From the NCBI GenBank assembly GCA_035560235.1, contig DATMAG010000018.1, forward strand, positions 1 through 64,000: 64,000 nucleotides of DNA, read 5' to 3'. The notes beneath the pieces are model-generated. The model saw only the letters and a program-made list of their open reading frames with translations. It made no database searches and was not told the DNA's origin. The position numbers and the translations under genes were made by a program. How positions within the stretch are numbered: the first letter of the stretch is position 1; every line of letters begins with the position of its first letter. Of this stretch, positions 26,806 through 35,620 are shown piece after piece. This DNA is from DASRDU01 sp035560235 (lineage in GTDB: Bacteria > Acidobacteriota > Blastocatellia > RBC074).

Positions 26806-27282
26806 ATGCTCGAAATCAGAAGAATCAGAGCTGCTGATGCGTCTGCAATCAGAGCGTTGTATCTGAACCTGCTGCATCACACCTTCAATCACTTTCCGCC
26901 CGACGGTCTGGAAAAATACGCCGCCGACTGGACTGCGCCGGTTATCGCGGCCCGCGCTGAAGAGGGCAGATTCCTGATGCTCGGCGCGTTCGCGGATGAT
27001 GGCGAAGCTGTCGGGCTGCTCTTTGCCGCGCCGCCCGACAGTGGCGTGGGCACGATCATCTGGCTCGGCATTGATGAATTTCATCGCGGTGCGGGTGTGG
27101 GGCGCCGCCTGATGCGGGCGGCATTTGATGCTTACCGGCAGCAGGGCTGTCACAAGGTCAAGGTCTACACCGAGACTGAAGCGGCGCGTGATTTCTATCT
27201 GCGGCTTGGGATGGCGCTTGAAGGTTTTCATCCGCGTCACTGGTGGCAGGTTGATTTCTGGTCGCTCGGAGGAGAGCTATGA
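26806..27282 (+). CDS. GNAT family N-acetyltransferase
   Basis: A 158-residue single-domain acetyltransferase beginning MLEIRRIRAADASAI, the usual GNAT opening; motif A is FHRGAGVGRRLMRAAFDAY and motif B VYTETEAARDFYLRLGM. ATG 26806 is preferred over the longer open frame because it is 4 bases after the previous stop and starts at the conserved beta-1 strand. In an operon with an aminotransferase it is a good candidate for N-acetylating the amino-sugar product, which is inference. Confidence 0.88.
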   Translation: MLEIRRIRAADASAIRALYLNLLHHTFNHFPPDGLEKYAADWTAPVIAARAEEGRFLMLGAFADDGEAVGLLFAAPPDSGVGTIIWLGIDEFHRGAGVGRRLMRAAFDAYRQQGCHKVKVYTETEAARDFYLRLGMALEGFHPRHWWQVDFWSLGGEL

Positions 27283-28739
27283 AACAGGAACTGGAAGTGC
27301 AGATGATCGGTCACGCCTGTCTGCGCATCGAGGGACGCTTCGGCGCGCTGCTGTGCGATCCGTGGTTTCTGAACGAACCGATCTTTGACTGCACGACGTG
27401 GCGCTTTCCGGCAGCGGTCGTGCCTCCGTCAGAGGTGGTCAGAGATCTCGATTACCTGTTCATCACACACGCGCACGAAGATCATTTTCACATCCCCTCG
27501 ATTGATTACATCTCGCGTGACGTGCAGGTGCTGCTAGTCGAATACGATCATCATCCGGGCCTGCGCGCGCAGACCATCGAACGAACAATGCGCGCGCTCG
27601 GCTTTCATCGCATCAGAAAGCTGCGGTCGTGGGAAACAGTCAGTCTCTCGGATGAAGTCACCTTCACGGTCATTCCGGCGGCGCGCACGCGCACACACGA
27701 CTGGGAGAACGCCGGGTTCGTGATTGATCATCCGGGCTGCCGTCTGATCAATATGAACGACAACATCGGTGACGCCAGGCTCTACCGCGAAGTGGCCGAA
27801 CGGTTCTCCCGTTTTGATATCGGTTTCGTTCAGGCCGGTGGCGTTTCGATGTATCCGGGCTGCTATCGCATGAGTCAGGAACAGATGCTGGCCGAGGCTG
27901 CAAAGCGCATCTTCAACCCGGCTTATCAGAAGGCGATGATTGACGGGTTGAAGCTGGACCGTATCGTGCCGTTTGCCGCCGATTTCTGCTGGCTCGACGA
28001 TCAGTATTTTCACTGCAATCAGACCAATCGCAGCACGCCGCTGATCTTCACGCAATGGATCGAACGCGATTACCCGCCGGGCGAGCCGGAAGTCGTGGTG
28101 ATGTATCCGTCCGATACCTGGTCGGCCTCAGCGGGACTGACGCGCCGTCATCCTGAAATTGACTGGCACAACTACCTCGATGAAATCAGAGCCGTCAAAG
28201 CGCGCTTTGCCGACAAGGTGGCCGCCGCGCGCGCCTTTGTCGAAGCTTCGGATCAGCGTGATCTGCTCGCCCGTTCGCGGGCTTACACCGCGCACATCAA
28301 CCGCTGGATCTGCCAGGAATACATTGATTTCACGGGGCGCTTTCGCCTCGTGATTGAAGGTGCAGACGCGGGCTTCTCGTTTGTGCTGAAGGCGAGTCCG
28401 CAGGCGGGTTTTCGGATTGACTGGGATGACGACGAGCCGGTTGATCAGACGCTTTACATTCCGCAGGCCGTCTGGGCGGGCATTCTCGAAGGTCGGCTGA
28501 TGTGGAACCCGGTGCAGTGGGCTTCGCAGAACGAACAGCACGTGCCTTACCGGATTGATCTGGGGCGCTTCTGGTTCTGGCTGGAATTTTACATTGACCT
28601 CAACAACCGCAGCGTTCAGGCGCTGGTTGAATCAATTCAGCATCCGCACCTGGGCGCAGCGATTCGCCCGCAGTGGGGAACCTTTCCGCAGCCTGGCGAA
28701 TGGGAAGCTGTGCGCCAGGCCGGCGTCAGCGGAGCCTGA
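27279..28739 (+). CDS. MBL-fold metallo-hydrolase, large UlaG/CMP-NeuAc-hydroxylase-like type
   Basis: A 486-residue protein whose N-terminal 250 residues are a metallo-beta-lactamase fold of the UlaG-like type: EVQMIGHACLRIEGRFG opens the fold and FITHAHEDHFHIPS near residue 62 is the metal site; VIDHPGCRLINMNDN follows. About residues 260-486 are a second domain (IEGADAGFSFVLKASPQAGF, LEGRLMWNPVQWASQNE) like that found behind MBL folds in the CMP-N-acetylneuraminate hydroxylase group, without a Rieske domain here. Reaction unknown. ATG overlaps the GNAT stop by 4 bases with GGAGGAG upstream, so translation is coupled. Confidence 0.82.
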   Translation: MKQELEVQMIGHACLRIEGRFGALLCDPWFLNEPIFDCTTWRFPAAVVPPSEVVRDLDYLFITHAHEDHFHIPSIDYISRDVQVLLVEYDHHPGLRAQTIERTMRALGFHRIRKLRSWETVSLSDEVTFTVIPAARTRTHDWENAGFVIDHPGCRLINMNDNIGDARLYREVAERFSRFDIGFVQAGGVSMYPGCYRMSQEQMLAEAAKRIFNPAYQKAMIDGLKLDRIVPFAADFCWLDDQYFHCNQTNRSTPLIFTQWIERDYPPGEPEVVVMYPSDTWSASAGLTRRHPEIDWHNYLDEIRAVKARFADKVAAARAFVEASDQRDLLARSRAYTAHINRWICQEYIDFTGRFRLVIEGADAGFSFVLKASPQAGFRIDWDDDEPVDQTLYIPQAVWAGILEGRLMWNPVQWASQNEQHVPYRIDLGRFWFWLEFYIDLNNRSVQALVESIQHPHLGAAIRPQWGTFPQPGEWEAVRQAGVSGA

Positions 28740-28743
28740 AACC

Positions 28744-29757
28744 GTGAGCAGCGAAATCATTCCCATCACTGACCGGCAGTCGTGGCAGCAGGCGCTCAAT
28801 GGCCTGCCGCACGCGCTCGCGCATACCTGGGAATACAACCACGCGCTGAGCCTGAGGGAATCCGAAGCGGGTGGCGAAATCATTCTGTGGCATTTCAGCA
28901 GCGGCAGTCGCCACGCCGTCTGCCCGCTGCTCGTGCGCAGTTTCGGCGGACAGCGCGATGTGATCACTCCCTACGGATTTTCGGGCTTTGCGTCTGATTC
29001 AGGTGAGACAGATTTTCTCGCAGCCTTGCGTAAGCAGGCCGCGCGCGAAGGGTGGGTCTGCGGTTATCTGGGACTGCATCCGGTGCTGGATGAGAGAGCG
29101 TATTCATCGAATGAACTGCACGCCGCGAGCAATGTTTATGCGCTCGATCTGCGACAGTCCGAAGCTGAGCTTTACGCTGCGATGAGTTCCAGCATTCATC
29201 AGAAGCTGACGGCCTGGGAGCGGTCAGCCGCGGGGCTGAGCTTCAATCAGGATGAGTGTCGCAGCTTTTTTATGCGCGAGTATCGGCCCTTCATCCGGCG
29301 CGTTGGCGCTGCGGCCGGATACGACTTTCCGCCTGCTGTCCTGGCTGCTTTGTGTGAGCATCCGGGCATTCTGATGATCGGCGGCGGCGCGCTCGAACTT
29401 GAAGCTGTCAGCGTCTTCGGATGGACGCGCGATTGCGGCGAATATCTTTTCAATGTCAGCACTGAGAGCGGCAGGCATCATTCAGCCCGCCTGATCTGGG
29501 AAGGGATGAGAGAACTGAAGCGGCGCGGCGTGCCGGTGCTGAATCTGGGCGGCGGCATCAGGCCGGGCGACGGACTGGCTCAGTTCAAGGCGCGCTTTGG
29601 CGGCTTCAGTCTTCCGCTGCGTGCGCTCAAACAGGTCTACGCAAACACTGCCTTCGAGCGACTGTGTCTTGCCGCCGGTGCTGACGCAGGCGTGCGCGAA
29701 GGCTGGTTCCCACCATACCGCAGCCCCAGGCTCGTCAGCCGGGAGTGTAATCAATGA
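28744..29757 (+). CDS. second FemAB/GNAT-fold acyltransferase-like protein
   Basis: A 337-residue FemAB-like protein. Landmarks: HALAHTWEYNHAL near the N-terminus, MSSSIHQKLTAWERSAAGLS (basic linker), CGEYLFNVSTESGRHHSARL, and VLNLGGGIRPGDGLAQFKAR, the same C-terminal signature as the first operon gene. GTG 28744 is used as start: it has GGAG nine bases upstream and is 4 bases after the previous stop, whereas the open frame otherwise runs far into the MBL gene. Sequence identity to the first copy appears low, so the two probably act at different steps. Confidence 0.75.
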   Translation: MSSEIIPITDRQSWQQALNGLPHALAHTWEYNHALSLRESEAGGEIILWHFSSGSRHAVCPLLVRSFGGQRDVITPYGFSGFASDSGETDFLAALRKQAAREGWVCGYLGLHPVLDERAYSSNELHAASNVYALDLRQSEAELYAAMSSSIHQKLTAWERSAAGLSFNQDECRSFFMREYRPFIRRVGAAAGYDFPPAVLAALCEHPGILMIGGGALELEAVSVFGWTRDCGEYLFNVSTESGRHHSARLIWEGMRELKRRGVPVLNLGGGIRPGDGLAQFKARFGGFSLPLRALKQVYANTAFERLCLAAGADAGVREGWFPPYRSPRLVSRECNQ

Positions 29758-30989
29758 AGTTCAGATTCTCTGATCTTGCGCTGATGGGCGCGGCTCCGGC
29801 CTTCACAGAAGAGTTGCATGTCGGCAGGCCGAACGTTCCGGTCGGCGCGGCGAGAGACAAGCTGCTGAATGAAATCGCCTCCATCCTTGACCGGCGCTGG
29901 CTTTCAAACGGCGGCCCGAAGGTGCGCGAATTCGAGAGTAAGATCGCACGACTGACCGGCGCTCGTCACGCCATCGCGGTCTGCAATGCGACTCAGGGCC
30001 TGCAGGTCGCGGCCAGAGCCTGCAACCTGACCGGCGAGGTCATAGTTCCTGCGTTCACCTTCATTGCGACTGCGCACGCTCTGAGCTGGATCGGGCTTGA
30101 ACCGGTCTTTGCCGATGCCGACCCGCTGACGCATTCCATTGATCCTGAGCAGATCGAACGCCTGATTACGCCGCGCACGAGCGGCATTGTGGCGACTCAC
30201 CTGTGGGGCGAGCCGTGCCGGGTTGAAGCGATTGAAGCGCTGGCCGCGCGTTATGGGTTGCAGGTGATTTACGACGCCGCGCACGCTTTCGGCTCCTCGC
30301 GTCGCGGCAGGATGGCCGGCACATTCGGAGCGGCTGAGGTCTTCAGCTTTCACGCCACCAAATTCATCAACGCCTTCGAGGGCGGTGCGATCACGACCAG
30401 TGATGACGAACTCGCTGCCCGCCTGCGCCGGATGATCAGTTTCGGGTTTGCCGATTACGATTACGTCGCTGACCTCGGCACGAATGCGAAGATGAGCGAA
30501 GCATCAGCCGCGATGGGGCTGGCCGGTCTGGCGATGATGGATGAAATCATCAGAGCCAATCACGCCAATTACATTGCATACCAGGCAGCATTAAGAGACC
30601 TGCCGGGAGTGCGTCTGTTCGAATTCGACGAACGCGAAGCGCGCAATTATCAGTACATCGTGCTGGAAGTAAATAACGCGGGGCTGTCGCGCGATCAGCT
30701 GCTCGCCGTGTTGTGGTCAGAAGGCATTCGCGCCCGCCGTTACTTTTATCCCGGTTGTCACCGGATGGAACCATACGCTTCAGCCGCACGCAGGGAAGCT
30801 GAAAGTCTGCCAGTGACTGAATGCCTCGCCGCTTCAGTCCTCGCCCTGCCCACCGGAACCGCAGTCAGTCCGGCCCAGGTCGCTGAGATCTGCGCGATCA
30901 TTCGTCTCGCGCTCTCGCACGCTGATGAAGTCGCCAGCCGCCTGGCAAGCTCTGCATCGCAGTCTGCAGAACTGCGTGTCGCCGCCTGA
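29754..30989 (+). CDS. DegT/DnrJ/EryC1/StrS family PLP aminotransferase
   Basis: A 411-residue sugar aminotransferase. VPAFTFIATAHALSWIGLEP, IVATHLWGEPCRVEAIEALA, the PLP-ring contact VIYDAAHAFGSS and the Schiff-base lysine in SFHATKFINAFEGGAI (about residue 203) are all present. The family forms 3- or 4-amino-deoxy nucleotide sugars for LPS, S-layer or natural products. The ATG overlaps the preceding stop by 4 bases and it is the last gene of the operon. Together with the acetyltransferase, methyltransferase and FemAB-like genes it points to an acylated, perhaps methylated, amino-sugar. Confidence 0.93.
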   Translation: MKFRFSDLALMGAAPAFTEELHVGRPNVPVGAARDKLLNEIASILDRRWLSNGGPKVREFESKIARLTGARHAIAVCNATQGLQVAARACNLTGEVIVPAFTFIATAHALSWIGLEPVFADADPLTHSIDPEQIERLITPRTSGIVATHLWGEPCRVEAIEALAARYGLQVIYDAAHAFGSSRRGRMAGTFGAAEVFSFHATKFINAFEGGAITTSDDELAARLRRMISFGFADYDYVADLGTNAKMSEASAAMGLAGLAMMDEIIRANHANYIAYQAALRDLPGVRLFEFDEREARNYQYIVLEVNNAGLSRDQLLAVLWSEGIRARRYFYPGCHRMEPYASAARREAESLPVTECLAASVLALPTGTAVSPAQVAEICAIIRLALSHADEVASRLASSASQSAELRVAA

Positions 30990-31070
30990 GGCACAGCAGA
31001 CTGACGCCTCGCGGGAATATTCAGGGCTATAATCAGGATCACAGAGACAATGGATCTGTGAAAGGAAGCA

Positions 31071-32096
31071 GTGACGTTTATGGCCCTGTTCGATTCGCTG
31101 GCACAGCTCAATGAAAGCCGACGCGGCACAAGTCGCCGGATGTTTCTCTTTTCCGGCGCGGGGCTGCTGGTTTCATATTTCGGTTATCGCTGGTGGCGTG
31201 ATCGCGCCCGCCCCGTTGCGCAGCGCAGAACAAAGTACATCACGCCGAACAATGAATTCTATCTGACGCAGATTGATGACGGCTTCGCTCCGGCGATTGC
31301 AGGACAGAAGTGGCGGTTGCAGTTCAACGGACTCTCAGGGCAGTCGTTTGCGCTCGATTACGATGAACTGCTGAAACTAGAACGGCGCAGGATCTTCAAA
31401 ACCTTCGCCTGCGTCGGCAATGAAGTCGGCGGCCCGGCCATCGGCAATGCAGAATGGACTGTGACGCCGCTCAGGCCGCTCATCGAACGCCTGCTCAGTG
31501 ACAAGCGTGATGGCGTGCGCGTGGTCTTTCATGCGATGGACGGATTTTATTCGAGCGCGCCGCTTGAGGTGGCGCTGAGCGAGCAGTCCTTCATTGCTTA
31601 TGAAATGAACGGCGTCGAACTGCCGAAGCGTCACGGCTGGCCCGCGCGCGTGCTGCTGCCGGGACTTTACGGAATGAAACAGCCGCGCTGGCTCGAACGC
31701 ATCGAAGTGACTGACCAGTTCACGCTCGGATACTGGGAAAAACGCGGCTGGTGCCAGGAATGCAAAGTGAAGATGACGGCGCGCTTCGATTCAGCCATCA
31801 GACAAAATGACGGCTCGTGGCTGGTCACCGGCATCGCTTACTGCGGCGCGCAGCCGGTCGGTACGGTCGAAGTCAGCGCCGACGATGGCCGCACGTGGCA
31901 GCAGGCAGCGATCACCAGCGAACGACTGCCGAATGCCTGGTCAACCTGGGAATGGAAGTGGCAGCCCGAAAAGACAGGCGAAAATCTGCTGACTGTGCGC
32001 GTGACCGACGCGACTGGTGAAGGACAGATTGAAAGTTACAGCGGCAGCATGCCTTCCGGCGCGACAGGACTGCATCGGGTCACTGTGCAGGTCTGA
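31071..32096 (+). CDS. sulfite-oxidase-like molybdopterin-dependent oxidoreductase
   Basis: A 341-residue enzyme of the sulfite oxidase family. An RR-containing leader (TSRRMFLFSGAGLLVSYFGY) indicates Tat export or membrane anchoring. The Mo-ligand cysteine is in FKTFACVGNEVGG (about residue 114) and GWPARVLLPGLYGMKQPRWL matches the conserved cofactor-domain end; residues about 235-341 are the Mo-co dimerisation domain (VEVSADDGRTWQQA). No heme domain or cytochrome partner is adjacent, so the acceptor is unknown. GTG 31071 has AGGA about 4 bases upstream; ATG 31080 is an alternative. A TATAAT lies at 31028. Confidence 0.88.
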   Translation: MTFMALFDSLAQLNESRRGTSRRMFLFSGAGLLVSYFGYRWWRDRARPVAQRRTKYITPNNEFYLTQIDDGFAPAIAGQKWRLQFNGLSGQSFALDYDELLKLERRRIFKTFACVGNEVGGPAIGNAEWTVTPLRPLIERLLSDKRDGVRVVFHAMDGFYSSAPLEVALSEQSFIAYEMNGVELPKRHGWPARVLLPGLYGMKQPRWLERIEVTDQFTLGYWEKRGWCQECKVKMTARFDSAIRQNDGSWLVTGIAYCGAQPVGTVEVSADDGRTWQQAAITSERLPNAWSTWEWKWQPEKTGENLLTVRVTDATGEGQIESYSGSMPSGATGLHRVTVQV

Positions 32097-32116
32097 CGCA
32101 GTTTTCAAATCGGAAA

Positions 32117-32214
32117 ATTCACCACGAAAGGCACGGAGAACACGAAAAAAAATAATGAAAGTCGCCGGGATCAATCCTCCTCTCTTCGTGTTCTCCGTGC
32201 CATCAATGGTGAAT
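32117..32214. repeat. intergenic palindrome ('cacggagaacacgaa' phrase)
   Basis: ATTCACCA...GGCACGGAGAACACGAA at 32117-32146 pairs with 32185-32214; 30-base arms differ only in a short internal block. It sits between convergent genes (sulfite-oxidase-like and the minus-strand triple-repeat protein) and could terminate both. Confidence 0.8.
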
Positions 32215-32224
32215 CATTACAGCG

Positions 32225-33325
32225 TTACCAGCTCACTTCGATTTCGTACTGAGCTGAGCCGCCATCCTTGTCTTCAATTCTGATCGTGGCCGTGAAGTTG
32301 TTGGCTGATGACGGCTGTTCGATGACGGTGACTTTGCCGCGCCCTCTGAGCTTGCGGACACTGACGGTGCGGGGCGCGAATGGCAGCGGTTTGAGGAAGC
32401 GGTAGTCTGCTCCGACAATCGGCACTCCGTTCTGGTGTTCGATGAAGAGCTGGCTGGCACTGATTCGCAGCAGGTCTGTGCCGTCAACGCGGCCTGACCA
32501 GACCAGGCCGACGCCGACGGGCTGGTCGTCATAGCGCGGATTGCCGCGCGATCTGTCCGGCGCTGACGGCGGCTGGTAGCGCGGCGGCTGCCAGGTCAGC
32601 GTGAAAGCGTAACGGCCCGCCCCGCCTTGTGAATCACGGATTCTGATTGCCACTGTGTAATCGTTCCGGCGCGAAGGCTGCTCGATCAGCACAATTTCGC
32701 CGCGCCCTGAGGTTTCAACCAGGCTGACCTGAAACGGCTGCAACGGCATGGCGACAGTGAAGCGGTAATCGTCGTCGCTCACGCCGCTGCCGCTGATGTT
32801 TTCAACCCTGACTGAGCCGCCGCGCACTCTGATGATGGATTCACCATCCACGCGCCCTCTCCATTCAAAGGCCTCATCATCGCGCCGCCTGCCGCCGCTG
32901 TTGCGCGGCCTTTCCCAGAGCAGTTCAAAGGCGTAAGTCGAATTGCCGCGATCACGATCTTCAATCAGCACAGCGGCAGTGTAGTTGTTCTCGCTGCGCG
33001 GCTGTTCAATCAGTCGCACGTCGCCGCGTCCTTCGATCACGTTCAGGCGCACCTCGGTTCTGGTGAAGGGCAGCGCATCGGTGAAGTCGTACCGCTGGCG
33101 CTGCACGGGCAGACCCGAGCGATATTCGTAATCAACCTGACGCCGGCTGATGCGAATGACGGTCGCGCCGTCAACCACGCCTTCCCAGCGGAACCGCGAC
33201 ATCTGTCTGTCTGATCCGTAATCCTGAGCTGAAATTTCTGACCGAGCCTGCGCTGCCGAAAGTGACAGCACGCTGAGCAGAAGGGCACAAACGGTTCGAG
33301 TAAGAATTTTCATCGTTAATCTCAT
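32225..33325 (-). CDS. secreted protein with three tandem beta-domains
   Basis: A 366-residue exported protein of no named family that I recognise. A signal peptide (RTVCALLLSVLSLSAAQA) precedes three repeats of about 100 residues, each beginning W(E/R)G.VDG...IR(I/V) and ending EQP....NYTA.I.I.D...G...Y.F.L.W, for example RGDVRLIEQPRSENNYTAAV in the first. They are predicted all-beta, likely Ig/jelly-roll modules. ATG 33325 has GGAGG seven bases upstream. No enzymatic motif is seen; a structural or binding role outside the cell is likely. Confidence 0.78.
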   Translation of the reverse strand: MRLTMKILTRTVCALLLSVLSLSAAQARSEISAQDYGSDRQMSRFRWEGVVDGATVIRISRRQVDYEYRSGLPVQRQRYDFTDALPFTRTEVRLNVIEGRGDVRLIEQPRSENNYTAAVLIEDRDRGNSTYAFELLWERPRNSGGRRRDDEAFEWRGRVDGESIIRVRGGSVRVENISGSGVSDDDYRFTVAMPLQPFQVSLVETSGRGEIVLIEQPSRRNDYTVAIRIRDSQGGAGRYAFTLTWQPPRYQPPSAPDRSRGNPRYDDQPVGVGLVWSGRVDGTDLLRISASQLFIEHQNGVPIVGADYRFLKPLPFAPRTVSVRKLRGRGKVTVIEQPSSANNFTATIRIEDKDGGSAQYEIEVSW

Positions 33326-33487
33326 GGCTTCGCCTCCAGTGCTGGCAAAGGGGTATGGAAATGTGACCAGGGGTTATACCATCAGTCTCGCGTGATGCAA
33401 AACTGATTAATAACCATCAGGCGGGCCGTTTGATGCAGTGAACTGAGGTTGAGATGGACGCGGGCAGAATTCGGGAATACCCGAACA

Positions 33488-33582
33488 AAAGCATTCTCCA
33501 TTCTCCATTCGTTTGCAGGTGAAGCTGACAACAAATCAATGCAAATAATGGAGAGTGGAAAATGGAGAATGGAGAATGCTTT
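33488..33582. repeat. intergenic palindrome ('ggagaatggagaatg' phrase)
   Basis: AAAGCATTCTCCATTCTCCATT at 33488-33509 is perfectly complementary to 33561-33582 (22-base arms); weaker pairing continues outward to about 33479 and 33590. It lies directly 3' of the minus-strand gene ending at 33594. Confidence 0.82.
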
Positions 33583-33593
33583 GTGCCGGGCGT

Positions 33594-34022
33594 TTACTTG
33601 TCGCGGTATGGCCTGGCGAGTCTGGCAAAGCGGTCAGCCAGTTTCGGTTCGATTTCACCGCCGAGCGAACTGGCTTCGGCGGCGGCCAGAACGTGGTTCT
33701 TCAGCGGATCAATCAGCCTGATGGTGAATCTGGTGGTGAATTTCTTGCGCGTGACTTCGGCAATCAGATCGGCCTCTTCACGATTGGCGGTGATGACCAT
33801 TCCCCAGCGGCGAAAGTCGGGGTTTTTGAGCAGTTCCCGTTCCAGCGCAGCGCGGTCGAAAAATTCCGAGCGCGGCTGAATGAAAATGGTCTGCGCCGCG
33901 CGAATGACCGATTCAGGCGTTCTCGCCTGTTTGTCTTCCTGAGCGAGCAGGAAGGGCTGCGCGGCTGTGATGAGTACGAGCAGTGAAAACGCGCGGATCA
34001 GTTTTGAAGCAGGCTGTGTCAT
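33594..34022 (-). CDS. small secreted protein, unknown function
   Basis: A 142-residue exported protein. ATG 34022 is chosen because GGAGG lies a few bases upstream and a signal peptide follows directly (LIRAFSLLVLITAAQPFLLA); the longer open frame has neither. The mature part (VIRAAQTIFIQPRSEFFDRA, GMVITANREEADLIAEVTRK, RFTIRLIDPLKNHVLAAAEA) resembles a short periplasmic/lipoprotein-type domain seen repeatedly in acidobacterial genomes. No function can be assigned. Confidence 0.7.
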   Translation of the reverse strand: MTQPASKLIRAFSLLVLITAAQPFLLAQEDKQARTPESVIRAAQTIFIQPRSEFFDRAALERELLKNPDFRRWGMVITANREEADLIAEVTRKKFTTRFTIRLIDPLKNHVLAAAEASSLGGEIEPKLADRFARLARPYRDK

Positions 34023-34147
34023 CAGGATTCCTCCGGCAATGAAGTGTTGATGATATTCAGAATTTCGCTGATTCATCATGACCGCGCCCTGAAACAGACC
34101 TGGCAGAAGCTGTGACACTTTCACGATTGTCACAGCAAAGAAAAAGA

Positions 34148-34187
34148 GCGTGAAGACAGGGCAAAACATTACGCCCCGTCTTCACGC
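34148..34187 (-). terminator. intrinsic terminator of the LolA-like gene
   Basis: GCGTGAAGACAGGGC at 34148-34162 pairs with 34173-34187 with one G-T type mismatch, loop 10. On the minus strand the stem is followed by CTCTTTTTCTTT, a good U-tract, 30-60 bases past the stop of the gene at 34217. Confidence 0.8.
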
Positions 34188-34216
34188 CCGCAGTGATTCT
34201 CACTGAGTTGAGGAGA

Positions 34217-35203
34217 TCAGCCCTGACTTTTTTCCTTCTTCTCGAACTTGTCCGGCTTGATCTGCGGATTGACCTTGAACCTGCTGATTTCCCACTCTTC
34301 GGTCGTTTCACCGGCAGTGGCCTTGATCAGCCGGTGCGGCAGATTGAGGCCGCTCACTGATTTGTATTCACCGAAACTCCACTGGAATTCGACTTCCGGC
34401 AGTTTGGCCATCATCTCGCGCATCTCGGCCTGCATCTTTTCGCGCTGTGCGCGTTGTTCGGCCTCCTTCTTTGCGCGTTCTTCAGGCGGCAGTTTCTCAA
34501 GCTGTTCGCGGGTCAGAAAACCCGGCGGTCTGCCCTGACCAGGGCCGCCCTGACCGGGGCCGCGCATCCGCATCATCTGGCGAAAGTCTCTGCCCTTGTA
34601 CGAGAGCATCAGCAACTGATGCGACTTCTGATCGAAGAAGAGTCGCGCCGCAAATTCGTGCGGGCCTTTGACATCAATCACGTCAGCCTTGCCGTCGGGC
34701 GCAGTGGCTTCGCCGGCGTAAGTGTATTCGAGCGGAAAGGCCGATGGCGCGACGAGCAGCCAGCCGAGCGTCAGGCGAAGGATCTCTGCCTTCTGCCGGT
34801 TTTCCTGAGCTTCACGCTCCTGCGGACTGCCGCCGCCGGGGCCGCCGCCTCTGAACATTCCACCGCCCGGCCCGGCATCAACTGAGGGGATGAATTCAGA
34901 CCAGATTTGGTCACCGTTGAGAACCTGAACGTTTGTGCCCCGCTGTGAAATGTTCGAGGTTCTGATCTTTTCAGGCACGATCATCTCGACCTCAAGCTCG
35001 TTTTCCATGGTATTGCCGCCCATCGAAAACCGTCGCGTGCCGGTGGCCGAAAGACTCTGTAAAGCCTTCAGCTTGTCCTCAGAGCCGATGGCCTTGCGCG
35101 CCTGTTTGAGAATCTCCTGCGCCTTTGCATCGGTTTTGCCCTGCGAGAGGCCGGTAGCCGGAAGCAGCACGGCCAGCAGCAATGATAACAATACGATTCG
35201 CAT
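34217..35203 (-). CDS. secreted LolA-like-fold protein with Gly- and charge-rich inserts
   Basis: A 328-residue exported protein: signal peptide VLLSLLLAVLLPATGLSQ, then a pattern typical of acidobacterial outer-membrane lipoprotein-sorting-like proteins (EILKQARKAIGSEDKLKALQ, SATGTRRFSMGGNTMENEL, VQVLNGDQIWSEFIP, LLMLSYKGRDFRQM, VSGLNLPHRLIKATAGETTE). Two low-complexity inserts interrupt it: a Gly-rich loop near residue 115 and a Glu/Lys/Gln coiled-coil-like stretch at about 235-268. GGAGG is well placed before the ATG. A LolA/LolB-like lipid-binding role is inferred from fold only. Confidence 0.7.
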   Translation of the reverse strand: MRIVLLSLLLAVLLPATGLSQGKTDAKAQEILKQARKAIGSEDKLKALQSLSATGTRRFSMGGNTMENELEVEMIVPEKIRTSNISQRGTNVQVLNGDQIWSEFIPSVDAGPGGGMFRGGGPGGGSPQEREAQENRQKAEILRLTLGWLLVAPSAFPLEYTYAGEATAPDGKADVIDVKGPHEFAARLFFDQKSHQLLMLSYKGRDFRQMMRMRGPGQGGPGQGRPPGFLTREQLEKLPPEERAKKEAEQRAQREKMQAEMREMMAKLPEVEFQWSFGEYKSVSGLNLPHRLIKATAGETTEEWEISRFKVNPQIKPDKFEKKEKSQG

Positions 35204-35620
35204 TGAAATTACCTCCTTCTGAATTGAAACGATGGCAGTGAATCAATAAGGGGAAGAAGCAGCCACGAAGAAACACGAATCTTCACGAATTGAAAACAGG
35301 TGACGACTGATCAGCAGTTCTGCAGGGTAAGCCTTCGTGTCCATTCGTCGCTTGTTTCTCCCGGGTTGACCATTGCCGAAGCGATGAAACTCTGAACCGG
35401 CATCAGAGGGGAGCCCGATGCAGATCATAACTCATCCCTCTGACGCTGGTGGCGGTCAAACACTGAAATCTGCTCACAAACCTTAAAAAAGCACAGCGGC
35501 AGGCCCGTTTTTGTAAACTTTGTAAATTGCCGTGCTGCTTGTCTTGAGCTTCAGGTGCCCGGCGCCTATATTCGTCTCATCACAACACAGAAATGCTTTT
35601 CGGCCCGGTTCATCAAAGCC
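35204..35620. other. divergent spacer with a repeat element
   Basis: Between the minus-strand LolA-like gene and the plus-strand D-aminoacylase gene. It contains the palindrome at 35261-35352; the rest has no convincing open frame or promoter pair. Confidence 0.45.
35261..35352. repeat. intergenic palindrome ('cacgaa' phrase)
   Basis: AGCCACGAAGAAACACGAAT at 35261-35280 pairs imperfectly (about 17 of 21) with 35332-35352. The left arm with its extension CTTCACGAAT closely resembles the arms at 42470 and 22756, so these are one sequence family. Confidence 0.65.

Noticed and set aside
31028..31033. Isolated TATAAT boxes (also at 59199 and 63332)
   Set aside because: No -35 at suitable spacing, so not listed as promoters on their own.
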